From Ciona intestinalis (lineage: Eukaryota; Chordata; Ascidiacea; Phlebobranchia; Cionidae), in the NCBI RefSeq assembly GCF_000224145.3, contig NC_020168.2, positions 2,057,171 to 2,121,170 on the forward strand: DNA of 64,000 nt, given 5' to 3'. Below, piece after piece: positions 25,086 to 35,965 of this stretch. The notes under the pieces were generated by a model. It ran no database searches and had not been told where the DNA came from. It was given only the letters and a program-made list of their open reading frames with translations. Position 1 is the stretch's first letter; each line of letters opens with the position of its first letter. A program made the translations under genes and the position numbers.

Positions 25086-26515
25086 TTAAGTAGTAAGAGA
25101 AGCAAGACATCCTCCGTCAATAGGAAGACATGATCCAGTCACCATTCCGGAGTGATCACTCAGAAGAAATAATATCACAGATACCACATCTTTAACTTCT
25201 GCAAAATAAAATTCATAATTTAGATAGCAGATCGCTTTAGACACAACAGATAGAAATGTTTGTTTCCTACCTGCGAATCTACCCAATGGGATTATTCTTC
25301 TCATTGGATCTGCCTTGACTGGATCACTCCAACCAACTTTTCCCATTTCAGTGTTTACCACTGTTGGATTAATTGCATTTACTCGAATCTGAAAAAAAGC
25401 ATTGCAGTGGTTATGGCTGATGAATCCCGTTAGTACTGCAGTCCTTTTTAAGATTTTGATTAGTTATCTATTTAAGGCATTTCTTGAATTGTTGACAGGT
25501 ATATTAAATGCTGTATGAAGTTTTGAAATACAGTAACTGTCAATATAGAAACATAAAACTTTACTTTGTGAGGACCAAGTTCAAGTGACATGTTTCGCGT
25601 TATTTGATCAATTGCAGCTTTGGTTGCACAATACACTGTGTGGTTCTCAATCCCTCTCATAGATGCCTGACTGGACACATTTACAATGGAACCTCCTGTT
25701 TTTCTTTCTATCATCCCTTTTGCTATAATCTAATAAAATAGTTTGGTATTTTAATTTAAATGAATATTTAGGGACATTTTATTTATCTCACTTGGGCAAC
25801 AAAAACTTGTGCTTTAACGTTGATGGCAAATGACCTGAAAAAAATGCAGTGTAAAACAAAAATGTTTTGCCAACGTTTAAAGAATGTCTTACTTGTCAAA
25901 GATTTCCTCTGTCACTTCTAAAAAAGGCTCAAGTATTGCTATTGCTGCATTATTAACCAGCAAGTCAATTGCACCACATGATTTAACAGATTCTTTCAAA
26001 GCTTCAGTATCAGCCAAGTCACAATGAACAACATGTATCAATGGACACTGTAACAAACACATCATTTTATAATCAAGCTTCATGTTAGAAATATTTAAAA
26101 GTTCAGAATTAATACCTCTTGCTTTAGAGAATCAAGGTCAGACTTAGTTCGACTGAGAGCATAAGTTTCAGCTCCACATTCAACAAGTTTCTTTGCTAAA
26201 TCTCTTCCAATTCCTGTCATTAAATGTAACTTACTTTATTCTCATGTAGCTGGAAAGGATTTTTTTATGTGTGGATGATAAAAATTAGTGACCACTGGGC
26301 TAGAGCAATTGCCGTTAAGTGTCTTGCCCAAAGACACATACGCCAACAATGGCAGCAGCGAGGCCTTGAACTCAATACTTTGGGTTATAGGCAGTGCTAA
26401 CGAACTGTGCCACGTGGCACGTGCTGTCAATGTTCTATCTATGTAAACATAACAACTTTGTACCTTTTCCCGCACCAGTTACAAGAGCTCTCTTTCCATC
26501 AAATCGAATGTTCAT
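25086..26515 (-). CDS. DCXR: Dicarbonyl/L-xylulose reductase-like short-chain dehydrogenase
   Basis: An NADPH-dependent carbonyl reductase of the classical SDR family, which reduces L-xylulose and alpha-dicarbonyls in the cytosol. Seven exons, 26464-26515, 26116-26213, 25893-26047, 25792-25834, 25565-25729, 25271-25388 and 25086-25198, give 247 residues; human DCXR has 244. It shows the Rossmann glycine motif TGAGKGIG, the [10 protein letters not shown] cofactor-specificity region, NNAA, the catalytic Ser in NVSSQ, the catalytic YCATK (YxxxK) and the C-terminal [30 protein letters not shown] and [13 protein letters not shown] match DCXR rather than other SDRs. Intron 1 holds a SINE. A decayed copy lies just upstream. 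Confidence 0.93.
26240..26440 (-). repeat. tRNA-derived SINE copy
   Basis: Read on the minus strand it begins with a tRNA-like GTGGCACAGTTCGTTAGCAC (A box) and TATTGAGTTCAAGGC (B box). The body follows with GCTGCTGCCATTGTTGGCGT, GGGCAAGACACTTAACGGCA and a CAGTGGTCACTAAT tail. It shares this order with copies at 30980 and 38205. It sits in intron 1 of the SDR gene. Confidence 0.85.
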
Positions 26516-26838
26516 TTTTACCAGATACAGAATAACTTATTACAATGTTTCAATAACACTGTTAAAGCATTAGAACTAGCAGCACCTGGAAGTACACACA
26601 ATAGGAGAAGTAGCTAAATAAAATTGCAAAGATGTAAGGAACACAACGTAAGGACACAAAAATTATGAATATTCAAGGGTATGAGGTTTGAGAGTTAGGT
26701 TATTAAAGTGCCAAAAGAAGTATTTACAAACATTGGTGCAATTAGCGCATCATTCACCATATCAAGCATATCAAGAACGCTTGGAAATTATTAATTAAAA
26801 TTGCAACATATGTCGAAACATTGTTAATATTATTACAC
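26516..26838. other. Spacer between SDR gene and its decayed copy
   Basis: Promoter-side spacer of the functional SDR gene. No exon, RNA gene or clear core promoter element was recognised. Confidence 0.4.
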
Positions 26839-29544
26839 AGAGAGAGAAGCAAGACATTCTCCGTCAACAGAAAAACATGATCACCATCCTGGAGTGATCA
26901 CTAAAAAGAAATAATATCACAGATATCACATCTTCAACTTTTGCAAAGCAATTTACCAAAGATGAATACCCAAAGTTTTTAATTCAGCATAAACTGATCA
27001 AGGCTTTGCTGCTTTTTACACCAAAGGAATCATATTCTATTTTAAACAACCAAAGATATAACTAAATTAATAGCAAAAGTGGGCAATATACACCGAGATA
27101 CACAGTTTAAGTAATGCATTGGTTAAAGGTTATATTAAAAGGTAGAATGTGATATAATGTCTAAAAACATTACTTTTTTAACTAAAAACCATGTGCAATC
27201 CTAACCGTTGAACATAAATTTAGTTAAAAAGATGAAAATCTGCAGGCAGGATCTCTTCAGAACTTACACCAGTTGCAGTGGTCACTAAGTCTGTTTTAAA
27301 CAGTCATTTTTATCTTATCTTTTTGGACAATAAGGGTGCGATTTCCACAATGCAATTTTCAATTCTATGATAAAACCTGCCTCGTGATGTGCATGAAAAA
27401 GTCATATGACGAATAACAACATGATTTGCAACCGCATTGCAATGGCAGAGATCCATAGTCATACTGTAGTCAAGCGAGTAGAGCCCGACCGATATTGCTT
27501 TTTTCGAACCGATACCGATATTTTGTAAATTTCAGTTGCCGATAACCGATATTTTAGTACACCTAAAAAACTTGACTGATTAAAACGGAAAAATCTGATA
27601 TAGCTAATAAAAATCAACTAACAGACTTAATTATTATTAATTAGTTATTAGTGAACTTGTAATTACTTAATTGGTTAATTTGTAATTTTTTCAAATAAAT
27701 TTTACCTCCCTTCCATTAAACAAACATTATATTTATCAGCTAATGCAGTTTATTTGTGTATCACGTTGACGCGTAAAGACGCGTAAGTGACCTAAAGTAA
27801 CCTCGACGTTACACGCGCCTGATAAACATGACATGCGGTGGACGCGTGATCAGACGCTTTGACCTAGTTTAATACGTTAGATTTTTACGAACGAGTTGAA
27901 TTAGGTATACGAGTGAGTTTACGTTTATGAACAAGGTATCGCTCTGCATTAATTCTTACGAACGCACATTGCTGGCCGTCTGGTTACTTAGCGCCGATAA
28001 TATCGGCCGTTTTTTGCCCTTGCCGATAATCGGTAAATCACCAAAAATGCGGCCGATATATCGGCTAACCGATAATCGGTCGTGCTCTACAAGCGAGTCA
28101 CAAAAAGATGCCCAGAGGGTGGTATTACACATACCTAAAAATGTTTTAATATATATCACACTAGTTAGAGTAATACCAACCAATTCAACAACTAAAATCA
28201 AAGAAAAGCTGTTTATCATAGTCTTCATTTAAGGTACTGTAACCGAAAATTCCCTTCTAGTATCCTCACAATGCGTTTTCAAGGCTAAAAAAAGCTTTGG
28301 GAAACCTGAACAATTCTTGTAAACAAGAAAATCGCAAATCTGTATTAGAAAAAGAGTTAACAGCAAAAACTTGGGACAAAACGGTAGTATTAAGTTTGCC
28401 AAAAAAATGTTCTAAAACTTTGACATAACAATACTTAATTTTTTTTAACATGTGATGATGTTTTATTGCTGAATTTAAAAAAATTACTTTCTCTTTCTAA
28501 TGAGACTAAACTTGCAACCGAGTAAGGAGAAATTACAACCAACAGCTATTTAAGTAACGTGTGGTCCAAAACCGACTGGAGTCGCCGTGGACAGTTAAAG
28601 GGTTAATGCTGCGGGAATTTTATGGACTGAATAATTTGTAATCATAAGGCCACAACCATACTGGATTTACCTCCAAACTCTCCAAGTGGAATTAATTTCA
28701 TTGGTTCTGCTTTGGCTGAGTAACTCCACTCACTATTTGCCATGTCCGTGTTTATCATTGTTGGATTGACCGCATTCACTCTAATCGGGATGAAACAAAA
28801 TCTGGTTACAAAACAAGCTCGGAAATGCTTTGTGTTCTCTGTTGTATACAATATTTTAAATTACTTTGTGTAGGCCCAATTCCAATGACAAGTTCTTGGT
28901 TACATTATCCAATGCAGCTTGTGTTGCTCCATAAATTGTGTGGTTCTCAATCCCTCTCATAGATGCTTGACTAGACACATTCACAATAGAACCTCCTGCG
29001 TTTCTTTCAACCATCCCAAATGCTACAATCTTAACAATACGTCAATCATAAAAAATAAAATTATATATTATATACATACAGTGTAATTTTGTGTAAAAAT
29101 TATATAGTGTAATTTTGTGTTCTTTCAAATTAATGTTGAACAATATACAAGCAAAAAGTGTTGTATACATATGATGCATTTTCCCTAGATCCTAGTAAGC
29201 TAAAAGTTGTTTTTCTCACTTGTCATAAGCTTCTCACTAAATTGTAAAAAGGTTTATGATTTGATGTAACCAGCAAGTCAATTGCACCAGATGATTTGAC
29301 AGATTCTTTCAAAGCTTCAGTATCCGCCAAGTCACAATGAACAACATGTATCAATGGACACTGCAACAAACAGTCATTTTATAACAAAACTTCATGTTTG
29401 AATTAGGTAAAAGTTTAGAAGTAATACCTCTTGCTTTAGAATGAAGGTCATACTTAGTTCGACTGAGAGCATACATAAGTTTCTGCTCCACATTCAACAA
29501 CCAGTTACCAATGCTCGCTTCCCAACAAACTGAATGTTCATTTT
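26839..29544 (-). pseudogene. Decayed tandem copy of the DCXR-like SDR gene
   Basis: Pieces of the neighbouring SDR gene recur in the same order and strand: a start exon (29499-29544), the second exon (about 29427-29498), the NADP-side exon (about 29275-29362), the active-site exon (about 28865-29030), the NPT exon (about 28660-28785) and a last-exon remnant (26839-26950). Exon 1 is fused directly into exon 2, deleting the glycine-rich cofactor motif and creating an early TGA. The NNAA region is lost. The catalytic YxxxK has become YGATQ, removing the essential Lys. The last exon has lost codons and lies about 1.7 kb away, beyond an inserted hAT-like element. No functional reductase can be made from it. 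Confidence 0.87.
27479..28089. mobile_element. hAT-like non-autonomous transposon (611 bp)
   Basis: The ends TAGAGCCCGACCGAT and ATCGGTCGTGCTCTA are inverted complements, rich in CCGATATCGG-type subrepeats near both ends. The element is flanked by an exact 8-bp target duplication, CAAGCGAG, at 27471-27478 and 28090-28097. An 8-bp duplication points to the hAT superfamily. There is no transposase frame inside. It is inserted within the decayed SDR copy. Confidence 0.9.
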
Positions 29545-29770
29545 TATAAAAAAAGGTCCTAAGATCTAAATAAAGACCTACTTGAAGTTAAACACCAAGT
29601 TTAAATGATCCAGTTATATTACATTGTAGAGAACATTGTGACATTATTCATTAAAAGCATTTAGAAACTATCTCACCAAAAAGGCACAGCAGCAAGTAGA
29701 TTAAATCAGAAGATGTCAAGCATAAAACATGGCAGTGATAACATGATTAACAAAATTTTTGTTATTGCGT

Positions 29771-30670
29771 TCATGCTTTAATAATGGCATCAGTTATAGC
29801 AGCGAATAATACATTAGCAACATCCATTGTTGGATCATCAACAAGAACAATGTCCCAAGCATCAATATAGCGTGGTAACAAATGCTCAACTTTCTCATTC
29901 AAATATCCGATCTTCAAACAAGTATTGACATCAGGCACCCCATCAGCCATATGTAAGTCACCCATTGAGTCGCCGAGAAGACAAATGTTGTGTCTATGCT
30001 TAATATCCTCAAAGTACCAATAAGCAGAGTCAGTCAGTGCTCCCTCATTCTTGTTATAGACATGGATAAGCTCGCCTTCAAAACCCACCAACACTCCGTT
30101 CTCATCGAACTTCATGAAGTTTGAGACGACTTTTATGTTTGGCAGAAAAGATGATTTCTGATACAACACCTCCATCAGTACATCAGCAATCCCTGCAGAA
30201 AAGATTAGCAGAGGAACAGAATTCTGATTTAAAATTTGAAACATCTCCTTACAGTTGTCTTTAAGTATGACATTAGATTCTGTCACAGCTTGTTGTATGC
30301 TAGTGCGCTTAACTTTCGATTTGATCATTATTTTATGGGCAGTTTCCCACCATTCCACCATGTATGGACATTTTTCCTCAATTGTCATCGTAGGGTCAAT
30401 TTCAATCGCATAGAATCGTTTCTTTAACGCTGCCAAGTCTTTTTGCGTCTCTTCATTAAACACGATAGAAGATTCTAAAATCCCATGACATGTAGTACAC
30501 TTTTCACCATTATAACTTGCTCTGCTCAAAGTCCGATCAAAGTCACTAATAACTTGAAAAGAATCCACTCCTCCATCAATCAGATTCTGGATTTTCTTTG
30601 AAACAACATCTTCATCCTTGATAAAAATCTTCCCACCCTTCTCTTCTCTCATTTTTTTGATAACTTCCAT
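29771..30670 (-). CDS. NT5C3: Cytosolic 5'-nucleotidase III-type enzyme, intronless
   Basis: A HAD-fold phosphatase that dephosphorylates pyrimidine nucleoside monophosphates (NT5C3A) and 7-methyl-GMP (NT5C3B). The 299-residue frame has no intron. It shows HAD motif I DFDRTLS with the nucleophile Asp, KCPYMVEWW, the motif II serine in LIFSAGIADVL, VSNFMKFDENGVLVGFEGEL, and the motif III/IV LLGDSMGDLHMADG with Mg-binding Asp residues. The C terminus WDIVLVDDPTMDVAN matches the family. Length is near the family norm of about 290-300. The vertebrate genes have several introns, so a retrocopy origin is possible. I cannot decide between the 3A and 3B subtypes. Confidence 0.95.
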   Translation of the reverse strand: MEVIKKMREEKGGKIFIKDEDVVSKKIQNLIDGGVDSFQVISDFDRTLSRASYNGEKCTTCHGILESSIVFNEETQKDLAALKKRFYAIEIDPTMTIEEKCPYMVEWWETAHKIMIKSKVKRTSIQQAVTESNVILKDNCKEMFQILNQNSVPLLIFSAGIADVLMEVLYQKSSFLPNIKVVSNFMKFDENGVLVGFEGELIHVYNKNEGALTDSAYWYFEDIKHRHNICLLGDSMGDLHMADGVPDVNTCLKIGYLNEKVEHLLPRYIDAWDIVLVDDPTMDVANVLFAAITDAIIKA

Positions 30671-31632
30671 TTTGCCAGTGCAATTAAAAACAACTATGAT
30701 GATATAGAAAATGTGTCAGTTTCAGATGAAATCGTACTACAAGAAGTTTATTAGTTTGACCGGTGATTCGAGCTGTTAAAACTTATTGGTTTGACATAAT
30801 GGGTGTAAACAGTATTTCAAGAAACTAAATTGAAAACTCTAGAATTTAAATGAATGTAACTTGCTTTATCCTCGCCAACCTCGTGTGACCAAAAATTACA
30901 GTCGTCATAACACCGGTGTTCTTTTTCATACACCTTGTGCCAAGCTTACCAGTTAACAAGTATGATACTTAGTGGGTGAATATTTTGGGGGGATTTTTTA
31001 TGTATGGCTGGTAATTTGGACATCGCATTAGTGACCCCTGGATTGAAGCAATTGAAGCAATCGCCGTTAAGTAGCTTACCACATCCCCCACAATGGTAGC
31101 AGCAACGAACCTTAAACTCATTATCTCTAGGTTCGAGAAAGGCGCACTAACCAACTGTGCCAGGGCACGGGAGAATTAGTAAGCATTCATTTTGCTACGA
31201 AACCTTTCAGCATAATGGTGGTAAGCGCAATTGTTATGTAAAAAATTACCACATTAATTGCTGCTACTCCGTATGATCACTATTATGCCGAAAATTACAA
31301 AAATATATAAAAAGTATACAATATATTTAATTTTTATGTTTTTGCTGCAACAGGTTTGGTAAGAGCAGACTAGCTAATTATGTATCTTCCTCCTATGAGT
31401 ATGAATTAGAGGTTTAACAGGTATTATAAAACCTAGAGTTAAGCACGTCATGATCATATAAATAGTCATAAAGCCATTTTGTGAGCTAACTTACATCGTG
31501 CAATTACAAATCATCAATGTGTCATATATGTAACAATTACGCCAAGACAAAATAATACTTACTGCAACAAGAAAACAAAAGACTTACAATTTGGTTTACA
31601 ATAAAAGAACTTTCACTATATTGATTCGTAGG
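30671..31632. other. Intergenic, contains one SINE
   Basis: Upstream of the NT5C3-type gene. Apart from the SINE at 30980-31175 there is AT-rich sequence without a recognisable exon. Confidence 0.4.
30980..31175 (-). repeat. tRNA-derived SINE copy
   Basis: Minus-strand reading gives CTGGCACAGTTGGTTAGTGC, a GATAATGAGTTTAAGGTTCG B-box-like segment, GCTGCTACCATTGTGGGGGA, a CTTAACGGCGATTGCT segment and a GGGGTCACTAATG tail. It has the same architecture as the copies at 26240 and 38205. Confidence 0.82.
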
Positions 31633-31796
31633 GGTCCTACTAAAACACGCCCGACGGGGCCCGGTGGAAAAAAAATATACTAAAACACGCCCGGTGGGGC
31701 CCGGTGGGACCCGGTGACGACCCGGTGGAACCGGTCATACTAAAACACGGCCGGTGGGGGGCCCGGTGAGTATTTCGTGTAAAGGGAGCTTTACCT

Positions 31797-32168
31797 ATGC
31801 AAGACCCACCAAAATGTGTGTGTGAAACGGAACATGTGAAAATATTGGAAGATATTGTCCGTCTTCGAGGCATAAAGCGGACAATTTTCGGTGATAGAAA
31901 TTACATTCTTGCTCCGCACGTCATCGTAGTAACAAAATGTGCATGGGAAATGAAACATGATGATGAAAATGGACACGTAATTCGCAAGTTCTTTAATTAT
32001 CGCTCTGGTAAAATGGAAACAAACGTGAGATCGCGCGACTGGGCTTATAATTCTATTAAAGCTCGACAACGTGTCCGAATACGGAAAAGCCGAACACGCC
32101 AACCAAAAGACCCATCATGTCTAATATTTACATATTATGTTTTAAAAGTTACATTGTTCGTTTTTTAA
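31797..32168 (+). CDS. Orphan ORF inside the TIR transposon
   Basis: A 123-residue frame that starts within the left terminal repeat. It is basic (an RQRVRIRKSRTRQPK stretch near residues 90-104), with CVCETEH near the N terminus and AWEMKHDDENGHV in the middle, and ends in a hydrophobic tail. I recognise no domain, and no DDE transposase motif is visible. It could be a remnant of a larger element protein or non-coding. Its GC content is higher than that of the surrounding sequence. Confidence 0.3.
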   Translation: MQDPPKCVCETEHVKILEDIVRLRGIKRTIFGDRNYILAPHVIVVTKCAWEMKHDDENGHVIRKFFNYRSGKMETNVRSRDWAYNSIKARQRVRIRKSRTRQPKDPSCLIFTYYVLKVTLFVF

Positions 32169-32275
32169 AGTTTTTAATATTAAAACTTTAATTTTAATAA
32201 TAAAACTTCGATCAAGTATAAGTGTATGTATATAGTACTGTGGCGTAAAGGTATAGGGCACTTTTAGCCCATATA

Positions 32276-32832
32276 ATATAGGGTGGGGGAAGATGGGACA
32301 CCTCTTCATTCTGTTTTCTCGTCCGATTTAATGTAGAAGGATGGGGGAAGATGGAACACCTTTTCATACTATTTTCTCGTCCTGCATGGCAGTAAACAAA
32401 AAACATTCAAAGAAATATAAAACCATATTCTCACGACTTCAATAGACCGTTGTTATTTGTTTAAAACATGGTCAGGATGTTTGGATATTATGTGCTAAAG
32501 GTGTCCCATCTTCCCCCACACCACTATAGTAAATAAAGAACATTCAAAGAATTATAAAACCGTATTCTCGCGACTTCCATAGACTGTTGTTAATTGTTTA
32601 AAACACGAACAGAAAATCTGGATATATATGGTAAAGGTGTCCCGTCTTCCCCCGTCTTACTATAATATTTAAATATCCTGATCGTGTTTTAAACAATTAA
32701 CAACAGTCTATTAAACAATTAGCAACAGAGTCGTGAGGACATGGTTTTATAATTCTTTGAATGTTCTTTGCTTACTACCAAATGGGACGAGAAATAGAAT
32801 GAAAAAGTGACCCATCCTACCTCACCCCCAAT
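32276..32832. repeat. Cluster of three to four nested MITE copies
   Basis: Repeated GGGGGAAGATGGGACACC and GGTGTCCCATCTTCCCCC termini with AATTGTTTAAAACA interiors occur in both orientations, at about 32276-32520, 32521-32660 and 32660-32832. A partial start lies at 32236. All sit inside the larger TIR transposon, so they inserted after it or amplified within it. Confidence 0.85.
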
Positions 32833-33169
32833 TAACAAAAATCAACGAATAGACTTTTGCTAAAAATACAGTTCATTATGTAAGTGTACAACGAAACAAA
32901 CTTCGTACATCCATAATCAAATTTATTTTTTCAAAAAAATCAACTCGGGGGTGTCATTAGGCTAAAAATCTGTATACACGCATCACATTTTGGTGCATCT
33001 TGCATAGGGAAAGCTCCCTTTTCACGAAATACTCACCGGGCCCCCCACCGGGCGTGTTTTAGTATGACTCGTATCACCGGGTCCTCACCGGGTCCCACCG
33101 GGCCCCGCACCGGGCGTGTTTTAGTATATTTTTTCCACCGGGCCCCGCCGGGCGTGTTTTAGTAGGACC

Positions 33170-33586
33170 GATTCGTAGCGCACATGAACACACAGAGTTT
33201 CATAACAGGGGAAATCCCTTGAATTTTTCCACGTGTGGGCATTGTTCGACTACTGTAGCGTAAGTTTGCATTGATTGTCCGTATATATGAAGCGTCAGTA
33301 TTTTAAATTATGTAGTTAGATTACTTGTTACACAGTATGTATCAATATAAAGATTTACAGTTTGTAGTGTTTGTTAAAATAAACTTAAACCTGTTTTGCC
33401 TATACAAATATAATATTCTGTTCTCGAACGGAAAAGGTTTGTTAAAGATATCTTAAAATTGTATTCGTTAACCTGCCTAACTACTATTTACTACAATAGT
33501 TCATTTTGAGTATATACTTATCAATGATCAATATATAAAATAACAATTTTGTAAAGTATTTTGCAGAGTGTTGATAATTTAAAACA
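33170..33586. promoter_or_regulatory. TBL3 upstream region with 3' splice acceptor
   Basis: About 415 bp between the transposon and the TBL3 start codon. A strong acceptor, AAGTATTTTGCAG, ends at 33566, only 20 bp before the ATG. It could serve a 5'UTR intron or spliced-leader addition. No TATA box was assigned. Confidence 0.45.
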
Positions 33587-35965
33587 ATGAGTCAAGGTAA
33601 AGGAAAACCTAAAGCAAAACCACAAGCAAAACTACAACTTCGTACAAAATATGATTTAATAAAGAAATGGGAGCCATTTTTTACAGGAGGTCGTGTTGAA
33701 GTTTCCAACAGTGAAAACTATTTACTGTGTGTATGTGGGGACAAGATAAAAATCGTGAATGTGGATTCCGGATTGGTCGAAAAAGAGCTGAGTCATGATG
33801 GAGATGATGTGACATGTTTAGCTGTGAGTCCGGATGACTCTATGATCGTGACGAGCACCAAATCTCTTCTGTTGAAACAATGGGAGTGGAAGATGGAAGT
33901 GAAATGTGTTCGCACTTGGAGAGCAATCCACATGTTTCCGGTTGTTTCGATGGATTTTGATCCCACTTCTACTCTTCTCGCCACAGGAGGCAGCGACGGC
34001 ACAATTAAAGTATGGGACATGATTCGACAATATTGCACTCACAACTTCAGAGGTTCACCTGGGATAGTGAACTGTGTTGCTTTCCACCCAAACAACCTAA
34101 CTTTATACAGTGCTGCTGATGATTACAACATAAGGGTATGGGACCTAAACTCAAGTAAACTTGTAAAGGTTCTCAACAGCCATGTAAGCTCAGTGACCTG
34201 TTTAAAGTTTTCAAATGTGGATTGCCTGGTCAGTGCTGGAAGAGATAATGTTGTTTGTTTATGGAATGTAAAGGAAGGTGGTAACGAACCATACAAAGTG
34301 ATTCCTGTGTTTGAAAGTGTCGAGGCAGTGATACTTGTACCGAAGGAGCTTGAAAAGTGTTTTAACTTTGAAAGAAAGGAAAATGAAACTGGATTTTTGA
34401 TTATAACTGCTGGTAGCAAGGGTCAGTTAAGGGTATGGGAAAGCAGTAACGGGAAGTGTGTGTTTACAAACCCTGACAATGATTCCAACGTGGCAAGTGG
34501 ATACATACATGCTAAACTCATTCCTGATACGAATAAAATGGTTGCTGTAACTTTTGATCATTGCATAGATTGTCTTGATATGAATGGGTTGGTAGTGAAC
34601 AAGCAGATGGTTGGCTATAATGATGAGATTGTTGATCTAAAGTTGTTGGGTAAAAATGACAGTCATATTATTGTTGTTACCAACAGCCCTCATATTAAAG
34701 TGTTTAACATGAAAACCTCTGCTTGTCAAGTACTTAAAAAGCATAGTGACACCGTTTTGTGTGTGGATGTTTTTAAAAATCGCACTCATTTTGTAAGTAG
34801 TTCCAAGGATAATACAGTGTGCCTGTGGAGGATGGAAGAAAACACATATGCTGTAACTTGCTTGGTAGTTGGGGCAGGTCACACACATGATGTAGGTGCT
34901 GTTACTTGCTGCAACAACAAGATGGAATTTTTGGTTTCGGGCAGCCAGGACCAAACCTTAAAAATTTGGACAATCAATGAAACCTTCCAGCTTCGTGTAA
35001 AACATACAGTCATGGCACACTCCAAGAACATTAATTCAATTGTCGTTTCACCCAATGATAAACTAATAGCAAGTGGCTCCCAGGACAAGCTGGCCAAACT
35101 ATGGAAAGTTAGTGATGGTTCTGTTGTTGGTACATTTAAAGGACATAAAAGGGGGATTTGGTGTGTACAGTTTAGTCCAATGGATCAAGTTTTGGCAACA
35201 TCTTCTGCAGATGGTTCAATCAAATTATGGAGTTTGTCTGATTTTACATGCTTGAAGACTTTAGAAGGACATGATTGTTCCGTTTTGAAAGTCATCTTTA
35301 TCGCAAAAGGTACACAGATGGTAAGCTGTGGGTCAGATGGTTTGCTAAAGTTGTGGACAATCAAGTTATCCGAATGCATTCAGACTGTCGAAGCTCATGA
35401 CGAAAAAGCATGGGCATTGTGCTCTGATGTTGAGGACACAATGATTATTTCTGGGGGAGCAGATTCTATTATTTCATTTTGGAAAGATGTCACTGACGAG
35501 CAGAGGAGAGAGGACATAGAAGCGAAACAAAAGACAATGTTGCATCATCAGGAACTCCAGAACTTGCTGCAAGAAAAAAAATACGAAAAGGCTCTTCATT
35601 TTGCAATAAAGCTGAGTCAGCCCTTTACTGCATTAAACGTTATCAAGGAACTAATGTGGGAAACTGATGGTTATGATTTCCTTAATAAATATTTATCAAT
35701 TTTACGGCTGGACCAAAAAAGTGAACTACTTAAATTTGTTGTGTCGTGGAATACCAACTCCAGAAATTGTCATGAAGCTCATGCAGTGTTGAAAGCACTG
35801 TTGTCTAACACAGCACCAGAAGATTTTGAACAAATAGAAAATTATCAATCAGTGATAGAATCATTGTTACCATACACAGAAAGACATTTTCATAGAATGA
35901 ACAAAATCTCTCAACAAGCTACATTTGTTGATTATACTTGGCAGCTCATTAAAATGAAAGAATAA
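33587..35965 (+). CDS. TBL3: TBL3 / UTP13-type WD40 protein of the U3 snoRNP
   Basis: A small-subunit processome component (UTP-B subcomplex) needed in the nucleolus for 18S rRNA processing. The 792-residue frame has no intron; human TBL3 has about 808. It consists of two WD40 propellers (residues about 25-640) with many GH..WD-type repeats, for example DPTSTLLATGGSDGTIKVWD, NDKLIASGSQDKLAKLW, FSPMDQVLATSSADGSIKLW and GSDGLLKLWTI. The C-terminal Utp13 helical domain follows, with LQNLLQEKKYEKAL, VVSWNTNSRNCHEAHAVL and ESLLPYTERHFHRMNK. These C-terminal motifs distinguish it from other WD40 proteins. ATPAF2 follows on the same strand after 269 bp. Confidence 0.97.
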   Translation: MSQGKGKPKAKPQAKLQLRTKYDLIKKWEPFFTGGRVEVSNSENYLLCVCGDKIKIVNVDSGLVEKELSHDGDDVTCLAVSPDDSMIVTSTKSLLLKQWEWKMEVKCVRTWRAIHMFPVVSMDFDPTSTLLATGGSDGTIKVWDMIRQYCTHNFRGSPGIVNCVAFHPNNLTLYSAADDYNIRVWDLNSSKLVKVLNSHVSSVTCLKFSNVDCLVSAGRDNVVCLWNVKEGGNEPYKVIPVFESVEAVILVPKELEKCFNFERKENETGFLIITAGSKGQLRVWESSNGKCVFTNPDNDSNVASGYIHAKLIPDTNKMVAVTFDHCIDCLDMNGLVVNKQMVGYNDEIVDLKLLGKNDSHIIVVTNSPHIKVFNMKTSACQVLKKHSDTVLCVDVFKNRTHFVSSSKDNTVCLWRMEENTYAVTCLVVGAGHTHDVGAVTCCNNKMEFLVSGSQDQTLKIWTINETFQLRVKHTVMAHSKNINSIVVSPNDKLIASGSQDKLAKLWKVSDGSVVGTFKGHKRGIWCVQFSPMDQVLATSSADGSIKLWSLSDFTCLKTLEGHDCSVLKVIFIAKGTQMVSCGSDGLLKLWTIKLSECIQTVEAHDEKAWALCSDVEDTMIISGGADSIISFWKDVTDEQRREDIEAKQKTMLHHQELQNLLQEKKYEKALHFAIKLSQPFTALNVIKELMWETDGYDFLNKYLSILRLDQKSELLKFVVSWNTNSRNCHEAHAVLKALLSNTAPEDFEQIENYQSVIESLLPYTERHFHRMNKISQQATFVDYTWQLIKMKE

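Larger units (their letters stand above)
31633..33169. mobile_element. DNA transposon with ~186-bp terminal inverted repeats
   Basis: The left terminal repeat (31633-31818) and right one (32984-33169) are inverted copies. Each carries three TACTAAAACACG units separated by GC-rich CCCGGTGGG tracts and an inner GGTGAGTATTTCGTG segment. A 9-bp direct repeat, GATTCGTAG, flanks the element at 31623-31631 and 33170-33178. Long repeats with a 9-bp duplication resemble Mutator-like elements, but no transposase is visible. The interior carries one orphan ORF and several nested MITEs. Confidence 0.88.

Noticed and set aside
31640..31790. GC-rich repeated CCCGGTGGG tracts taken for a CRISPR-like or satellite array
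   Set aside because: The units are irregular, occur at both ends in inverted orientation and are bounded by target duplications, so they are transposon termini.
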